Positions 39,424 through 48,253 of a stretch of 64,000 nt of DNA are shown piece after piece. Origin of the DNA: Saccharopolyspora spinosa NRRL 18395 (GTDB taxonomy: Bacteria; Actinomycetota; Actinomycetes; Mycobacteriales; Pseudonocardiaceae). The translations under genes and the position numbers were made by a program. Where the stretch lies: assembly GCF_000194155.1 (NCBI RefSeq), contig NZ_GL877878.1, forward strand, positions 1,266,351-1,330,350, written 5' to 3'. Position 1 is the stretch's first letter, and the number at the start of each line of letters is the position of its first letter. Below the pieces are notes generated by a model, which searched no databases, had not been told where the DNA came from, and was given only the letters and a program-made list of their open reading frames with translations.

Positions 39424-39867
39424 TCACGACTCCTTGGGGAGGGCGTCCAACTTCTCGAGAACTCCGGCGTAGATGCGCTTGAGACCGCCCGGGGCGAACG
39501 TTCGCTCGAAGAATCCGCCGATTCCCTTCGCGCCTTCCCACGTGGTCTCGATCCGCACGAGGCAGCCGCCGTTCTCCTCGCGCACCGTCCACGTGGTCAC
39601 CATGCTGGAGTTCGCGTCGGTCTCGACGAGCTTGCCGGGCTCCGGCTCGCTCACGACGGCCTTGACGTCACGCACGCGTTTGGAGGTTGCCTGGAGCTTC
39701 CAGGTCGCGATCGTTCCCGCACCCGTGCCGCCTTCGACAACCGCGTAGTCCCGGTAGTGCTCGGTAAGGATCTTCGGCCTGCTTTGCGCGTAGTCGGCGA
39801 TGATCGTCCGCACCTGCTCCGCGGATGCGCCGGTCCGGCGCTCCGCGCTGGCCGTGACCTTGCCCAT
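39424..39867 (-). CDS. SRPBCC (polyketide cyclase/dehydrase-like) protein
   Basis: A 147-residue START-like fold protein, for example ERRTGASAEQVRTIIADYAQ and GAGTIATWKLQATSK, ending GGFFERTFAPGGLKRIYAGVLEKLD. These proteins bind hydrophobic small molecules; the biochemical role is usually unknown. ATG 39867 has a GGAGG site (TTGGAGGAATGAC) seven bases upstream. Single gene followed by the hairpin at 39330. Confidence 0.88.
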   Translation of the reverse strand: MGKVTASAERRTGASAEQVRTIIADYAQSRPKILTEHYRDYAVVEGGTGAGTIATWKLQATSKRVRDVKAVVSEPEPGKLVETDANSSMVTTWTVREENGGCLVRIETTWEGAKGIGGFFERTFAPGGLKRIYAGVLEKLDALPKES

Positions 39868-40023
39868 GTCATTCCTCCAAGTAGCCGACGGCAGACTGCA
39901 CCACCTATCTCACCAGCACGACGCACCACGTGCGTCACCAGTGCCCGGCCCGGGCGCGGCCGAGATCAGCACGACGGCAAGCAGGAACGCAGGCAACACA
40001 GAAAGAAGATCCATCGCCCACCC

Positions 40024-40275
40024 TCAGCGCAGCGACTCGACGAACCGAGACCACCGATCGACCGGGAAGGCCAAGACTGCACCGTCGGGGTCCTTGGAGT
40101 CTCGCACCCCGACGGCAGGTCCAGCGAAGGCGACCTCGACACAGTTGGCGTTCGCCCCACTCAGGCTGCTCTTGCACCAAGCCGCGTCGAGGAACGCCAC
40201 CTCAACGCAGTTCGCAGCGGCGCTACTGCGGCTACTCTTGCGCCATCGCACAGTCCTTATGTCCAGCGCAGGCAT
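40024..40275 (-). CDS. DUF397 protein with a duplicated N-terminal half
   Basis: An 83-residue DUF397 protein. The usual motif WRKSSxS...NCVEVA occurs twice: WRKSSRSSAAANCVEVAFLDA and WCKSSLSGANANCVEVAFAGP, then VGVRDSKDPDGAVLAFPVDRWSRF, the normal ending. A typical DUF397 protein is about 60 residues with one unit, so this is an internal duplication. DUF397 genes usually stand beside Scr1-type XRE regulators, as here (18 bases), and are linked to development or secondary metabolism control in Streptomyces (BldB/WhiJ-type systems). Confidence 0.88.
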   Translation of the reverse strand: MPALDIRTVRWRKSSRSSAAANCVEVAFLDAAWCKSSLSGANANCVEVAFAGPAVGVRDSKDPDGAVLAFPVDRWSRFVESLR

Positions 40276-40293
40276 CGTGCAAACCTCTCGTGG

Positions 40294-41139
40294 TCAAGCT
40301 TCGCCAACAACGCTCTTAATGAGCTCGGCCGTTGCACCCGGTGCAAGAGCCACGCCGAGGATATTCCGCAAACCCATGCGATAGGAGGCCAGATCTTGCT
40401 CTTCTTCCAAGAAGAGCATCGTGTAGTGGTTCTCGACATAGACGATGTCCGGCTCGTCTTGGAACTCAAGCAAGAGGAACGGCCCTTGCAGCCCGACGTA
40501 CACACCAGCCGACGTCGGGACCACTCGTAGGACCACGTTGCGTGTATCAGCGATGGTCAACAGATGTTGCAACTGCCGCTTCATCACTCCGGATCCGCCG
40601 ATCGTCCGGCGTAGGGCGTTCTCGTCGATGACCGCGAGAAACTGGGGCGCCTGCGACCTGGTGAGCACGATCTGACGCGCCATCCGCGTTGCGATGAGGC
40701 TCTCCAACTCATCCTCACTAAGCGTGTCGTCGATCGCTCGGAGGATTGCCCTGCTGTACTCCGCCGTCTGGAGCAGACCGGGCACGAACATGTTCTCGAA
40801 ATTCTGGATGCGGCTTGCCTTGGCTTCGAACTCCATGAGGTTCTTCCAATTCTGCGGCAAGCCTGTTTGCCTTTCCCACCAGCCCTTCTGGTCGGCACTC
40901 TTGGCCAACTCGACCAACGTGTGCCGTTCCGCATCCGGGACGTGGTAGAGCCCGAGCAGTGCCGCCACGTCCTCGATCTGCAGGCCGCTGACGCCGGTCT
41001 CGATGCGGCTGATCTTACTGCCGGACACCCCAAGCTTGGCGCCTGCTTCAGTGCAGCTAAGTCCCGCTTTCTCCCGATATCGCCGCAATTCATTTGCTAT
41101 CTGACGAGAACGTACTGACGTATGGCGGTTTCCCGGCAT
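40294..41139 (-). CDS. XRE regulator with DUF5753 (Scr1/WhiJ family)
   Basis: A 281-residue protein: N-terminal HTH_31 domain (RYREKAGLSCTEAGAKLGVSGSKISRIETG) and a C-terminal DUF5753 domain (ENMFVPGLLQTAEYSRAIL, IDENALRRTIGGSGVMKRQLQHLL, EFQDEPDIVYVE). This is the usual partner of DUF397 in Actinobacteria; the pair may behave like a regulator-antiregulator or toxin-antitoxin-like unit. ATG 41139 has a perfect AGGAGG. Divergent from the small broken gene at 41299. Confidence 0.93.
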   Translation of the reverse strand: MPGNRHTSVRSRQIANELRRYREKAGLSCTEAGAKLGVSGSKISRIETGVSGLQIEDVAALLGLYHVPDAERHTLVELAKSADQKGWWERQTGLPQNWKNLMEFEAKASRIQNFENMFVPGLLQTAEYSRAILRAIDDTLSEDELESLIATRMARQIVLTRSQAPQFLAVIDENALRRTIGGSGVMKRQLQHLLTIADTRNVVLRVVPTSAGVYVGLQGPFLLLEFQDEPDIVYVENHYTMLFLEEEQDLASYRMGLRNILGVALAPGATAELIKSVVGEA

Positions 41140-41298
41140 AGCAACCTCCTGCGAAGCGTTATTTTGATCAGGATCTCGAAGCCAGCGGACCGTCCACAAT
41201 GACCTGATCGGATGATTGCTTGCAACCATCGCATCTTGCGAGCTTCACTGCATCAGCCCTGCAACCAAGGCAAACACGAGATCAATTCGGGAGAGCGC

Positions 41299-41584
41299 AT
41301 GAGCGGCGAGCTCACGCGGAAGCGGACCGAACTACAACTGCGGATCATGTCCGAGATCGCCACGGAAAGTCCTGGCACATTCCGGCGCAGGCCGACAAGG
41401 GGCCGGTCACCGTCGCACTGCGGATTCCCGAGGTGCGCGTCACCGATTCGGCCGGGCGGCACATCCTGATCGGACCGGAACAGGCCGACGTGCTCGGTTC
41501 GAGCTGAGCAGCATCAGCGACTGGCTACAAGACGGCGACCGAGACTGGATCGAGCCCGACGCACAGCCCCGGAGAGGGTGGTGA
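41299..41584 (+). pseudogene. Small accessory gene of the Scr1/DUF397 locus, twice frameshifted
   Basis: Three protein-like segments lie in successive -1 frames. ATG 41299 (GGAGA upstream) gives MSGELTRKRTELQLRI; from about 41355 the next frame gives HGKSWHIPAQADKGPVTVAL and IPEVRVTDSAGRHILIGPEQ; from about 41505 the third frame gives ELSSISDWLQDGDRDWIEPD ending at TGA 41584. Joined, they make a 95-residue protein of unknown family. Either the gene is dead or two single-base deletions occurred in sequencing. Divergent from the XRE gene, which makes it the likely third member of that locus. Confidence 0.6.
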
Positions 41585-41633
41585 GTGGTTGTTCCGGTAA
41601 GAACCGGTCTTGAGAACCGGAGCAACCACTCAC
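41581..41633. terminator. Bidirectional terminator hairpin
   Basis: An 18-base stem (GTGAGTGGTTGTTCCGGT at 41581-41598 with its complement at 41616-41633, one G-T wobble) with a 17-base loop. It lies between the convergent small gene ending at 41584 and the DUF5313 gene ending at 41666. Confidence 0.9.
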
Positions 41634-41665
41634 GAGAGCAGTCGACACGGCGCAAACCGCCGCCG

Positions 41666-42049
41666 CTATTCCCACCACGGTCGGTAGCCGACGCCGTGCC
41701 TCGCCGCCCGGTTCACGTCCCGGCGGAGCTCCCGGGTTTCGCGCGCGACACCCGGCGCGAAACCGTGTTTGATGGAGCGGTGTTCGGCGGTCTCCCCCAG
41801 GTAGCAGACCGAATAGAACAGCCCGACCAGCAAGCCCAGCAGGATCGAGACCAGCCTGATCCACAGCGGACCGGGCAGCAGCACCAGGAGGCAGAACGGC
41901 GCCAACTGGGTGAGGGCGCGGCCGAGATGCCGCAGCACCCAGGTCGGGCACGTGACGTCGTGCAACACCCACTCGGCGCACCGGTCGGGAAGCTTGCCAC
42001 CGAAGGCGTACCAGACCCATTGCGCTGGATTGGGCCGGTTCTTCGCCAT
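41666..42049 (-). CDS. DUF5313 family membrane protein
   Basis: A 127-residue protein with the start MAKNRPNPAQWVWYAFGGKLP and EWVLHDVTCPTWVLRHLGRAL, then a membrane hairpin (LAPFCLLVLLPGPLWIRLVSILLGLLVGLFYSV split in two helices) and a basic C-terminal tail ending GVGYRPWWE. It matches the DUF5313 type found in mycobacteria and relatives; function unknown. ATG 42049. Confidence 0.8.
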   Translation of the reverse strand: MAKNRPNPAQWVWYAFGGKLPDRCAEWVLHDVTCPTWVLRHLGRALTQLAPFCLLVLLPGPLWIRLVSILLGLLVGLFYSVCYLGETAEHRSIKHGFAPGVARETRELRRDVNRAARHGVGYRPWWE

Positions 42050-42247
42050 TCGTCCAGGCTAGTCTTCGCGGGTTTTGGCCTGAGCCGCCCGTTCGGCCGG
42101 TCCTGGACAACGGCGCAATCCTATGGGCGGCGCGCCTCGGCTCCCGCACCCGTCCGCTCCACCGCGTGCGTCCCGCGACACATCTGCCGGATAGCCGGTA
42201 ACGAACGGCGCCCTTGATCGATGTTCTGGGCAGAAGGGGTGAGCAAA

Positions 42248-42400
42248 GTGTTCGTCGTCGTTGTGGCCTTGCTGTTCGTGCTGATCTTGGGTGTTGTCAT
42301 GTTCACCGATGTGCTGGACGGCAATCAGCCGTCGGGCCGTGGCCTGAAGGGCGCGGTGGCGCAGTTGCGGCGGGAGATCCGCCTGATCGGCCACCGCTGA
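42248..42400 (+). CDS. Small membrane protein (about 50 aa)
   Basis: GTG 42248 to TGA 42400: one helix (FVVVVALLFVLILGVVMF) followed by a polar, basic tail ending LRREIRLIGHR. AGGGG lies upstream. In-frame alternatives are GTG 42239 (VSK...) and ATG 42221. A terminator follows directly. Function unknown. Confidence 0.7.
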   Translation: MFVVVVALLFVLILGVVMFTDVLDGNQPSGRGLKGAVAQLRREIRLIGHR

Positions 42401-42404
42401 TCGT

Positions 42405-42446
42405 CCAGAATGGACTCCGGCCTCGCCTGCGGCGGGGCCGTTCTGG
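42405..42446 (+). terminator. Hairpin after the small membrane protein gene
   Basis: Nested stems CCAGAA/TTCTGG (42405-42410 and 42441-42446) and GGCCTCGCC/GGCGGGGCC (42419-42427 and 42431-42439), five bases after the stop. Confidence 0.75.
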
Positions 42447-42620
42447 TCCGCCGGGGCGGCCGCACCCCCGCCCACCGGTGATGATCTTGCAATCCCCATC
42501 GGACCGGGGGGCTGGCGACCCGGACCCGCGGTGTCGTAGGGTTCGACCGGCCGCAATCACTCTTTCGAGTGAACGGCGGCGTCGCGAGCACACCATATGG
42601 CCGAGAGGTGGGTGACAACA

Positions 42621-43244
42621 GTGGGTAAGTCGTCGTTGCCGCGAGCCCGCACTCGGGGCCGCCACCGGCGGGTGGAACCCAAGACGTGGCAGCACGCCAC
42701 TCCCCCACGGGTGATCGGCTACGCGGTCGCCGTGTTCCTCACCGTGATCGCGGTCAGCAGCGCCTACCACCGCACCGACGCGCCGCAGGCCCCCCCGGAA
42801 CCGGGTCCGCAGGTGGCCGCCGCCCAGTCTGGGGCGAAGTTCCTCGTGCCACAGGTCACTCCCACCGTCCCGGACTTGACCGCCCCGACGCCGGAACCGC
42901 GGCTGGTCGCCAGCGTGACCCCCGAGCCTGGGCCGACCACCACCGGCACCGCGCCGACGACCACCAAGCCACCCGCGCAGACCGAGGCCCCGGAAACCAC
43001 GAAGGCACCGAAGCCGACTTCCCGGACCTCGACCCCTGCGGAGTCCTCGCAGCCGGAGCCGACCCAGTCCTCCGAGCCGTCCCAGACCACGCAGCCGTCG
43101 GAGCAGCCGAACGAAACGGCCCCGCCTTCGCAGCCCGAGCCGGAGCCGACCCCGCCGAGCAGCTCCAAACCGACGCACCCAGGCCTGCTGCCGGAAGTCG
43201 GTGGCGTCATCGACGGCATCACCGGTCCGGTGTTGAACCGCTAG
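42621..43244 (+). CDS. Membrane-anchored Pro/Thr/Glu-rich protein
   Basis: A basic cytoplasmic start (GKSSLPRARTRGRHRR), one transmembrane helix (VIGYAVAVFLTVIAVSSAY) and a long extracytoplasmic segment of Pro, Thr, Ser, Glu, Gln without a folded domain, ending PEVGGVIDGITGPVLNR. It is likely a type II membrane protein with an extended, possibly wall-spanning stalk. GTG 42621 has AGAGG nine bases upstream; ATG 42597 is an in-frame alternative giving MAERWVTT first. No family recognised. Confidence 0.65.
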   Translation: MGKSSLPRARTRGRHRRVEPKTWQHATPPRVIGYAVAVFLTVIAVSSAYHRTDAPQAPPEPGPQVAAAQSGAKFLVPQVTPTVPDLTAPTPEPRLVASVTPEPGPTTTGTAPTTTKPPAQTEAPETTKAPKPTSRTSTPAESSQPEPTQSSEPSQTTQPSEQPNETAPPSQPEPEPTPPSSSKPTHPGLLPEVGGVIDGITGPVLNR

Positions 43245-43295
43245 CCTTCGCGACCCAGGCACCCCGGTGGGACAGTTGATCCAGGGGGTGCCGAC

Positions 43296-44096
43296 ATGGA
43301 CACAGTCGCGATCACCGGCGGAACCGGACACCTCGGGCGCGAGCTGGTGCGCCTGCTCAAGCCCACGCACCGGGTGCGGGTCCTGACGCGCCGCCCTGGC
43401 ACCGACCCCGATGCGGAGTGGGTGCAGGGAGACCTCACGACCGGAGAAGGTGTCGCCGAGGCGGTGGCCGCCGCGCACACAGTGGTGCACGCGGCGACGT
43501 ATTCCCCGGCCGCGCAGCGGGGTTTCATGCACCCGGTCGACTTCTGGCGCAGCCCGCCCGACGTGGACGTCGACGGCACCAGCCGGTTGCTCGAAGCTGC
43601 CACCGCGGCCCGGGTCCGGCACTTCCTGTACATCTCGATCGTCGGCGTGGACCGGCCGGCCATGCCGTACCTGCGGCTGAAGCACACGGCCGAAGAGCTG
43701 GTCAGCGTCGCCGACGTGCCTTGGTCGATCGTGCGCGCGACCCAGTTCCACTGGCTGCTGGACCGGATGTTCAACCAGGCTTCCCGGCTGCCGGTGCTGC
43801 CGCTGCCGGGCGCGCTGCCCACACAGCCCGCTGACGTCGGCGACTTCGCCGATTACCTGGTCGAATGCATCCGCGGCGGTGCCGGGCAGCGGCGCGAGGA
43901 CTTCGGCGGCCCGGAGGTACTCACCCTCCGTGATGCGCTGCGGACCTGGCAACGCGCGCGCGGCATCGACCGCCGGGTGCTGGGGTTCCCGGCGCCGCAT
44001 CGGCTGCGCCGCATCGCCACCGACATGACCTGCCCGGGCGGTCGCCGGGGCAAGATCACCTGGGCGGAGTGGCTGCAGTCGCATCCCGCCGAGTGA
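43296..44096 (+). CDS. NAD(P)-binding atypical SDR (NmrA-like)
   Basis: A 266-residue Rossmann protein with TGGTGHLGRELVRLL, VRVLTRRPG, VQGDLTTGEGVAEAV, HFLYISIVGVDR and WSIVRATQFHWLLDRM. The last is typical for NmrA/SDR_a5 proteins that lack the catalytic Tyr-x3-Lys and act as sensors or quinone-type reductases. The TetR gene downstream, after about 70 bases on the same strand, might regulate it. Confidence 0.85.
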   Translation: MDTVAITGGTGHLGRELVRLLKPTHRVRVLTRRPGTDPDAEWVQGDLTTGEGVAEAVAAAHTVVHAATYSPAAQRGFMHPVDFWRSPPDVDVDGTSRLLEAATAARVRHFLYISIVGVDRPAMPYLRLKHTAEELVSVADVPWSIVRATQFHWLLDRMFNQASRLPVLPLPGALPTQPADVGDFADYLVECIRGGAGQRREDFGGPEVLTLRDALRTWQRARGIDRRVLGFPAPHRLRRIATDMTCPGGRRGKITWAEWLQSHPAE

Positions 44097-44144
44097 CCGC
44101 CGTCCACCCCACGGCGGGCGCCGACCGCTCTCCTACGATCTAGG

Positions 44145-44157
44145 CGTACGGAGTACG
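44145..44157. promoter_or_regulatory. Palindromic operator for the TetR gene
   Basis: CGTAC-GGA-GTACG is a perfect inverted repeat 12 bases before the ATG at 44170, overlapping where the promoter should be. Such a position suggests autoregulation by the adjacent TetR protein. Confidence 0.5.
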
Positions 44158-44169
44158 GAGGCGGGTGCG

Positions 44170-44934
44170 ATGGCGATCGAGTACAGCGGCGGCGGTGATC
44201 CGGCGCGCAGCCTGGCGCTGCTGTGGCGGACCCACGACGGGCCGGGCAGCGGCCGAAAGGGGCGTTCCGACCTCGGCGTGGACCGCATCGTGCGGGCTGG
44301 GATCGAGATCGCCGACGCCGACGGGCTCGCCGCGCTCTCCATGCGCCGGGTCGCCGACCACCTCGGCGTCGGCACCATGTCGCTGTACACATACGTGCCG
44401 GGCAAGGCGGAGCTGATCGACGTCATGCTCGACACGGTCTACGGCGAGACCGCCCGCCCCGAACCCGAATCGGACTGGCGCGGCAGGTTGGCTCAGATCG
44501 CCCGGGAGAACTGGGCGCTGTACCACCGGCATCCGTGGATGCTGCAGGTCGCGGCCGGGCGCGCGGTGGTGGGGCCGAACGCGATCGCCAAGTACGACTA
44601 CGAACTGGGCGCGGTCGCGGAGCTGGGGCTCGCCGAGGTCGAGATGGACTCCGTGCTGAGCCTGGTGCTGGGGCACACCGAGGCCGCGGCCCGCCGCTCG
44701 GTGGAGATGGCGCAGGTCGAGCAGCGCAGCGGGATGACCGACGAGCAGTGGTGGCGTGCGCACGCCCCGCTGCTCAGCCGGCTCCTCGACCCGCAGCGCT
44801 ACCCGACCGCCGCCCGCGTCGGCGCCGCCGCGGGCGAGGCCCACGGCTCGGCGCACAACCCCGAGCACGCCTTCGAGTTCGGCGTGCAGCGGATCCTCGA
44901 CGGCATCGAGACCTTCGTCGCGAGCCGCCGGTAG
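44170..44934 (+). CDS. TetR-family regulator (TetR_C type)
   Basis: A 254-residue regulator: DNA-binding domain IVRAGIEIADADGLAALSMRRVADHLGVGTMSLYTYVPGK described here by its ends (IVRAGIEIADADGL and GVGTMSLYTYVPGK), then a C-terminal domain of the tetracycline-repressor type (ALYHRHPWMLQVAAGR, LGHTEAAARRSVEMAQ, EFGVQRILDGIETFV). ATG 44170 follows GGAGGCGGG. It ends 7 bases before the reductase gene on the other strand. Controlled genes may be itself and the SDR gene upstream. Confidence 0.9.
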   Translation: MAIEYSGGGDPARSLALLWRTHDGPGSGRKGRSDLGVDRIVRAGIEIADADGLAALSMRRVADHLGVGTMSLYTYVPGKAELIDVMLDTVYGETARPEPESDWRGRLAQIARENWALYHRHPWMLQVAAGRAVVGPNAIAKYDYELGAVAELGLAEVEMDSVLSLVLGHTEAAARRSVEMAQVEQRSGMTDEQWWRAHAPLLSRLLDPQRYPTAARVGAAAGEAHGSAHNPEHAFEFGVQRILDGIETFVASRR

Positions 44935-44940
44935 TCCAGG

Positions 44941-45945
44941 TCAGGCAATCTTCACCAGCATCTTGCCGGTGTTCTCGCCGCGCATGAGGCCGAGGAAGGC
45001 GTCCGGGGCGTTGCGCAGGCCCTCGACGACCGTCTCCCGGTAGTTGATCTTGCCGTCGCGCAGCCAGCCCCCGACCTCCGCGAAGAACTGGTCCTTGAGG
45101 TGCGCGTGGTCGCCGACGATGAAGCCCTGCACCTTCAGCCGCTTGGAGACCAGCATGAACAAGTTGTTCGGGCCGGGCTTGGGCTCCGCGTTGTTGTACT
45201 GCGAGATCATGCCGCACTCGGCGACCCGGCCGAAGTCGTTCAGCGAGCCGATCGCAGCCTCCAGGTGCTCGCCGCCGACGTTGTCGAAGTAGATGTCGAT
45301 GCCGTCGGGCGCGGCGGCCTTGAGCTGCTCGGCGACCGGGCCGTCGTGGTAGTTGAACGCGGCGTCGAAGCCGACCTCGTCCAGCAGGTAGCGGACCTTC
45401 TCCGCGGATCCGGCGCTGCCAATGACCCGGGACGCGCCGCGCTGCTTGGCGATCTGGCCGACCAGCGAACCCACCGCTCCGGCCGCACCGGAGACGAACA
45501 CGACGTCGCCTTCCTTCTGCTCGGCGACGTCGACGAGCCCGACGTACGCGGTCATGCCGGGCATGCCGAGCACGTAGAGGTAGGCGCTCGGCGGAGCGGC
45601 CTGCGGGTCGACCTTGACGGCGTGCTTGGCGCCGAACGCCGCGTAGTCGCGCCAGCCGAAGTTGTGCAGCACGAAGTCACCGGGCTGGAAACCCGCTGCG
45701 TTCGAGGCGACGACCTCGCCGACCGCGCCACCCTGCAGCGCCTTGCCCACCTCGAACGGCGGGACGTAGGACTTGCCCGCATTCATCCGGCCGCGCATGT
45801 ACGGGTCGACGCTCATCCACAGGTTGCGGACCAGCAGCTCACCGTTGCCGGGTTGCGGTGCATCGACCTCGACGATGTCGAAGTTTTCCGACGTCGGCCA
45901 GCCCTTGGGGCGGGACGCGAGGCGGATTTCCAGGCCCTTGCTCAT
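44941..45945 (-). CDS. NADP-dependent MDR reductase (curcumin/prostaglandin reductase type)
   Basis: A 334-residue zinc-free medium-chain reductase: NLWMSVDPYMRGRMN, GVGEVVASN-type catalytic domain, NADP-binding SGAAGAVGSLVGQIAKQRG, FDNVGGEHLEAAI and YNNAEPKPGPNNLFML, matching enone/alkenal reductases such as CurA. It reduces activated C=C bonds, often in detoxification. ATG 45945 follows AAGGAG. Divergent from a TetR gene with a palindrome between them, which suggests repression by that regulator. Confidence 0.92.
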   Translation of the reverse strand: MSKGLEIRLASRPKGWPTSENFDIVEVDAPQPGNGELLVRNLWMSVDPYMRGRMNAGKSYVPPFEVGKALQGGAVGEVVASNAAGFQPGDFVLHNFGWRDYAAFGAKHAVKVDPQAAPPSAYLYVLGMPGMTAYVGLVDVAEQKEGDVVFVSGAAGAVGSLVGQIAKQRGASRVIGSAGSAEKVRYLLDEVGFDAAFNYHDGPVAEQLKAAAPDGIDIYFDNVGGEHLEAAIGSLNDFGRVAECGMISQYNNAEPKPGPNNLFMLVSKRLKVQGFIVGDHAHLKDQFFAEVGGWLRDGKINYRETVVEGLRNAPDAFLGLMRGENTGKMLVKIA

Positions 45946-45991
45946 CTGCAACTCCTTCACGGATGTGGTCGGGACCGACACTACAGAAAAT

Positions 45992-46021
45992 GTCATACAC
46001 TGCCAATTGTCGTTACATGAC
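45992..46021. promoter_or_regulatory. Palindromic operator between the MDR reductase and TetR genes
   Basis: GTCAT, then CAATTG, then ATGAC form a symmetric site centred at 46006.5 in an AT-rich divergent promoter region (45946-46041). The symmetry of outer arms and centre supports a dimeric TetR operator controlling both genes. Confidence 0.5.
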
Positions 46022-46041
46022 TTATGTCGCGGTCTGGCACA

Positions 46042-46692
46042 ATGGCCACCATGACCGCCCCGACCGACTATGGTGGCCTGCGCGCCCGCAAGAAGCAGCG
46101 CACCCGGGCCGCCCTGATCGACGCGGGCCTGGACCTGTTCCTGGCGAAGGGTTACGACGCGACCACCATCGACGAGATCGCCGCCGAGGTGGAAATCTCG
46201 TCGCGCACGTTCTTCCGCTACTTCGCCGGCAAGGAGGACGTGGCCCTGGCCAAGGGCGCCGAGTTCGACGACCTCGTGCTCGACGCCCTCGCCGCCCGGC
46301 CCGCCGGCGAACCGCCGCTGACCGCCCTGCGGCACGCAGTGCTGGGCATGATCCGCGAATCGGCCGCCGACGACGTCCGCCGGTTCCTCCGCGTCCAGCA
46401 CTTGATCAACAAGACTCCGCCGCTGCTGGCGGGCAACCTCCGCCGAGCGGCTGGCAGCGAGGAGCGGCTGACCGCGGAGATCGCCGCGCGGCAAGGCGTC
46501 GACCCGGCCCGGGACATTCGGCCGCGGGTGCTGGTCGGGATGGTCTGGGGCGCGCTGCGCATAGGCCTGGAGACAATGTGCGCCGACCCGCGCCGAGACC
46601 TGGAGCGGCTGGTCGAGCTCGTGGCGGAAGCCATCGACCTGGCCACCGCCGGAATCCCCGAGCGCTGGGGCGACGACCCGCACACCTGGTGA
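46042..46692 (+). CDS. TetR-family regulator (MftR-like C-terminal)
   Basis: About 216 residues: LRARKKQRTRAALIDAGLDL, TIDEIAAEVEISSRTFFRYFAGKED as the HTH, then a C-terminal helical domain (RHAVLGMIRESAADDVRRFL, RPRVLVGMVWGALRIGLETM). Starts are possible at ATG 46024, 46042 or 46051; 46024 abuts the operator, so 46042 or 46051 is preferred. Divergent from the MDR reductase. Confidence 0.88.
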   Translation: MATMTAPTDYGGLRARKKQRTRAALIDAGLDLFLAKGYDATTIDEIAAEVEISSRTFFRYFAGKEDVALAKGAEFDDLVLDALAARPAGEPPLTALRHAVLGMIRESAADDVRRFLRVQHLINKTPPLLAGNLRRAAGSEERLTAEIAARQGVDPARDIRPRVLVGMVWGALRIGLETMCADPRRDLERLVELVAEAIDLATAGIPERWGDDPHTW

Positions 46693-48071
46693 TCACAACC
46701 TCGGCCAGGGGCGCTGCGCGGGGCGGAGCTGCTCGAAGGCCTGGGCCAGGCGAAGCACCCCCAGGTCGTCGAAGCGCTCGCCCGCGATCTGCAGTCCGAT
46801 CGGCAGGCCCTCCTCGGTCCAGCCGCAGTTGACCGAGACGGCGGGTTGGCCGGACATGTTGTAGGGCAGCGTGAACGCGATGTGCTCCATCGCTCGCATC
46901 GGGTCTCCGGTCGGGTAGGCCTGCTCGGCCGGGAACGCCGGGATCGGAGCCACCGGGGACAGCACGAAGTCGAAGTCGCGGACTACCCTGTTGGCGGCCA
47001 CCGAGATCGCATCCATCTGACTGAAGCCGTGGAAGACGTCGGCGGCCGAGACGTCCTTGGCGCTGGTCGCCCACTGCGCGATACCCGGCAGGATTCTGGC
47101 GCGGCGCTCCGCGGGCAGGGCCGAGATGTCGGTCCAGGACCGGAACCGCCAGAACCGGTCCATGCCGTCGAGCATCTCGCGGGACAGGAACGGGTCGATC
47201 GGTTCCACCACGGCCCCGGCCGCCTCGAAGAGATGCGCTGCGCGGGGGGGGTGCCCGCCGGTTCGACGGGCAGCCCCACGCGCTGGTCGAGAAGCAGGGC
47301 GACGCGCAGCCCGGCGACGTCGCAATCCAGCTGCGTCCAGTCGACATCGGCCGGGGGAAGCGCCGTGTGGTCTCGCGCGTCCGGCGCCGAAAGCACCGAC
47401 GTCAGCAGCGCGGTGTCCGCGACCGTGCGGGTCAGCGGGCCGATGACCCGGCCCGGATACGGCGGGGCGACCGGGATCCGACCGAAGCTGGGTTTGAGCC
47501 CGACCACCCCGCACCACCCGGCGGGCAACCGGACCGAGCCACCGATGTCGGTGCCCACGTGCAGCGGCCCGTATCCGGCGGCGGCCGCCGCGCCCGCCCC
47601 GGCACTGGAACCGCCGGGGGTGCGGCCCAGGTCCCAAGGGTTGCGGGAGAGGTGGTGGAAGCTCGACGCCCCAGAGGAGAGCATGCCGTAATCAGGCATG
47701 GTCGTCTTGGCGAAGATCACCGCGCCGCTCTCTCGCAGACGCGCCACAGCGGGGGCGTCTGCGCCAGCCGGGGACAGCTCCGTGGCCGCGGTGCCCTGCG
47801 GCACGGGCATTCCTCTCGTCGCGATGTTCTCCTTGACCGTCACCGGAACCCCGTCGACAGGCCCGGCCGGAGTACCGGCACGCCAACGCCGTTCCGACGC
47901 CTGCGCTGCAGCGCGCGCACCTTCGGGGTCCGGCGCGTAGAGGGCGCACAGTTTGGGCTCGTAGGAATCGATGCGCTCCAGCACGGCATCCACGACTTCG
48001 ACCGGCGAAATCTCGCCCGCTCGGTACGCCGCCGCCAGATCCACGGCCGTGCGGTCAGCCAGCTCCGTCAT
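46693..48071 (-). pseudogene. Amidase (amidase-signature family), one frameshift
   Basis: ATG 48071 (GAGGAG upstream) encodes a normal amidase N-terminal two-thirds: PVDGVPVTVKENIATRG (catalytic Lys), GRTPGGSSAGAGAAAAAGYG and GTDIGGSVRLPAGWCGVVGLK (Ser-cisSer-Lys triad residues). At a run of eight C on the minus strand (47245-47252) the frame is lost after LPVEPAG; adding one C would join it to RAAHLFEAAGAVVEPIDPFL and the rest, to the stop at 46693 (NMSGQPAVSVNCGW, GLPIGLQIAGERFDD). A single-base deletion in a homopolymer is a typical sequencing error, so the enzyme may be intact. Substrate unknown. Confidence 0.85.
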
Positions 48072-48253
48072 GCCACGTTCTCCTCGCTCGCGCTCGAAGT
48101 TCCGAGTCTCGACCAGACCGCACCGCAGGTAAAGGCGGAAGCGCGCGCCGACCTCGACGGTCCTTTGTGGTCGGTCCAGATGCTGAGCCGGTCGACCGGG
48201 CGCGACTAGGCTGGGAGCAGGACCGAAAGCCAACCACATTGATCGGAGCGCAC

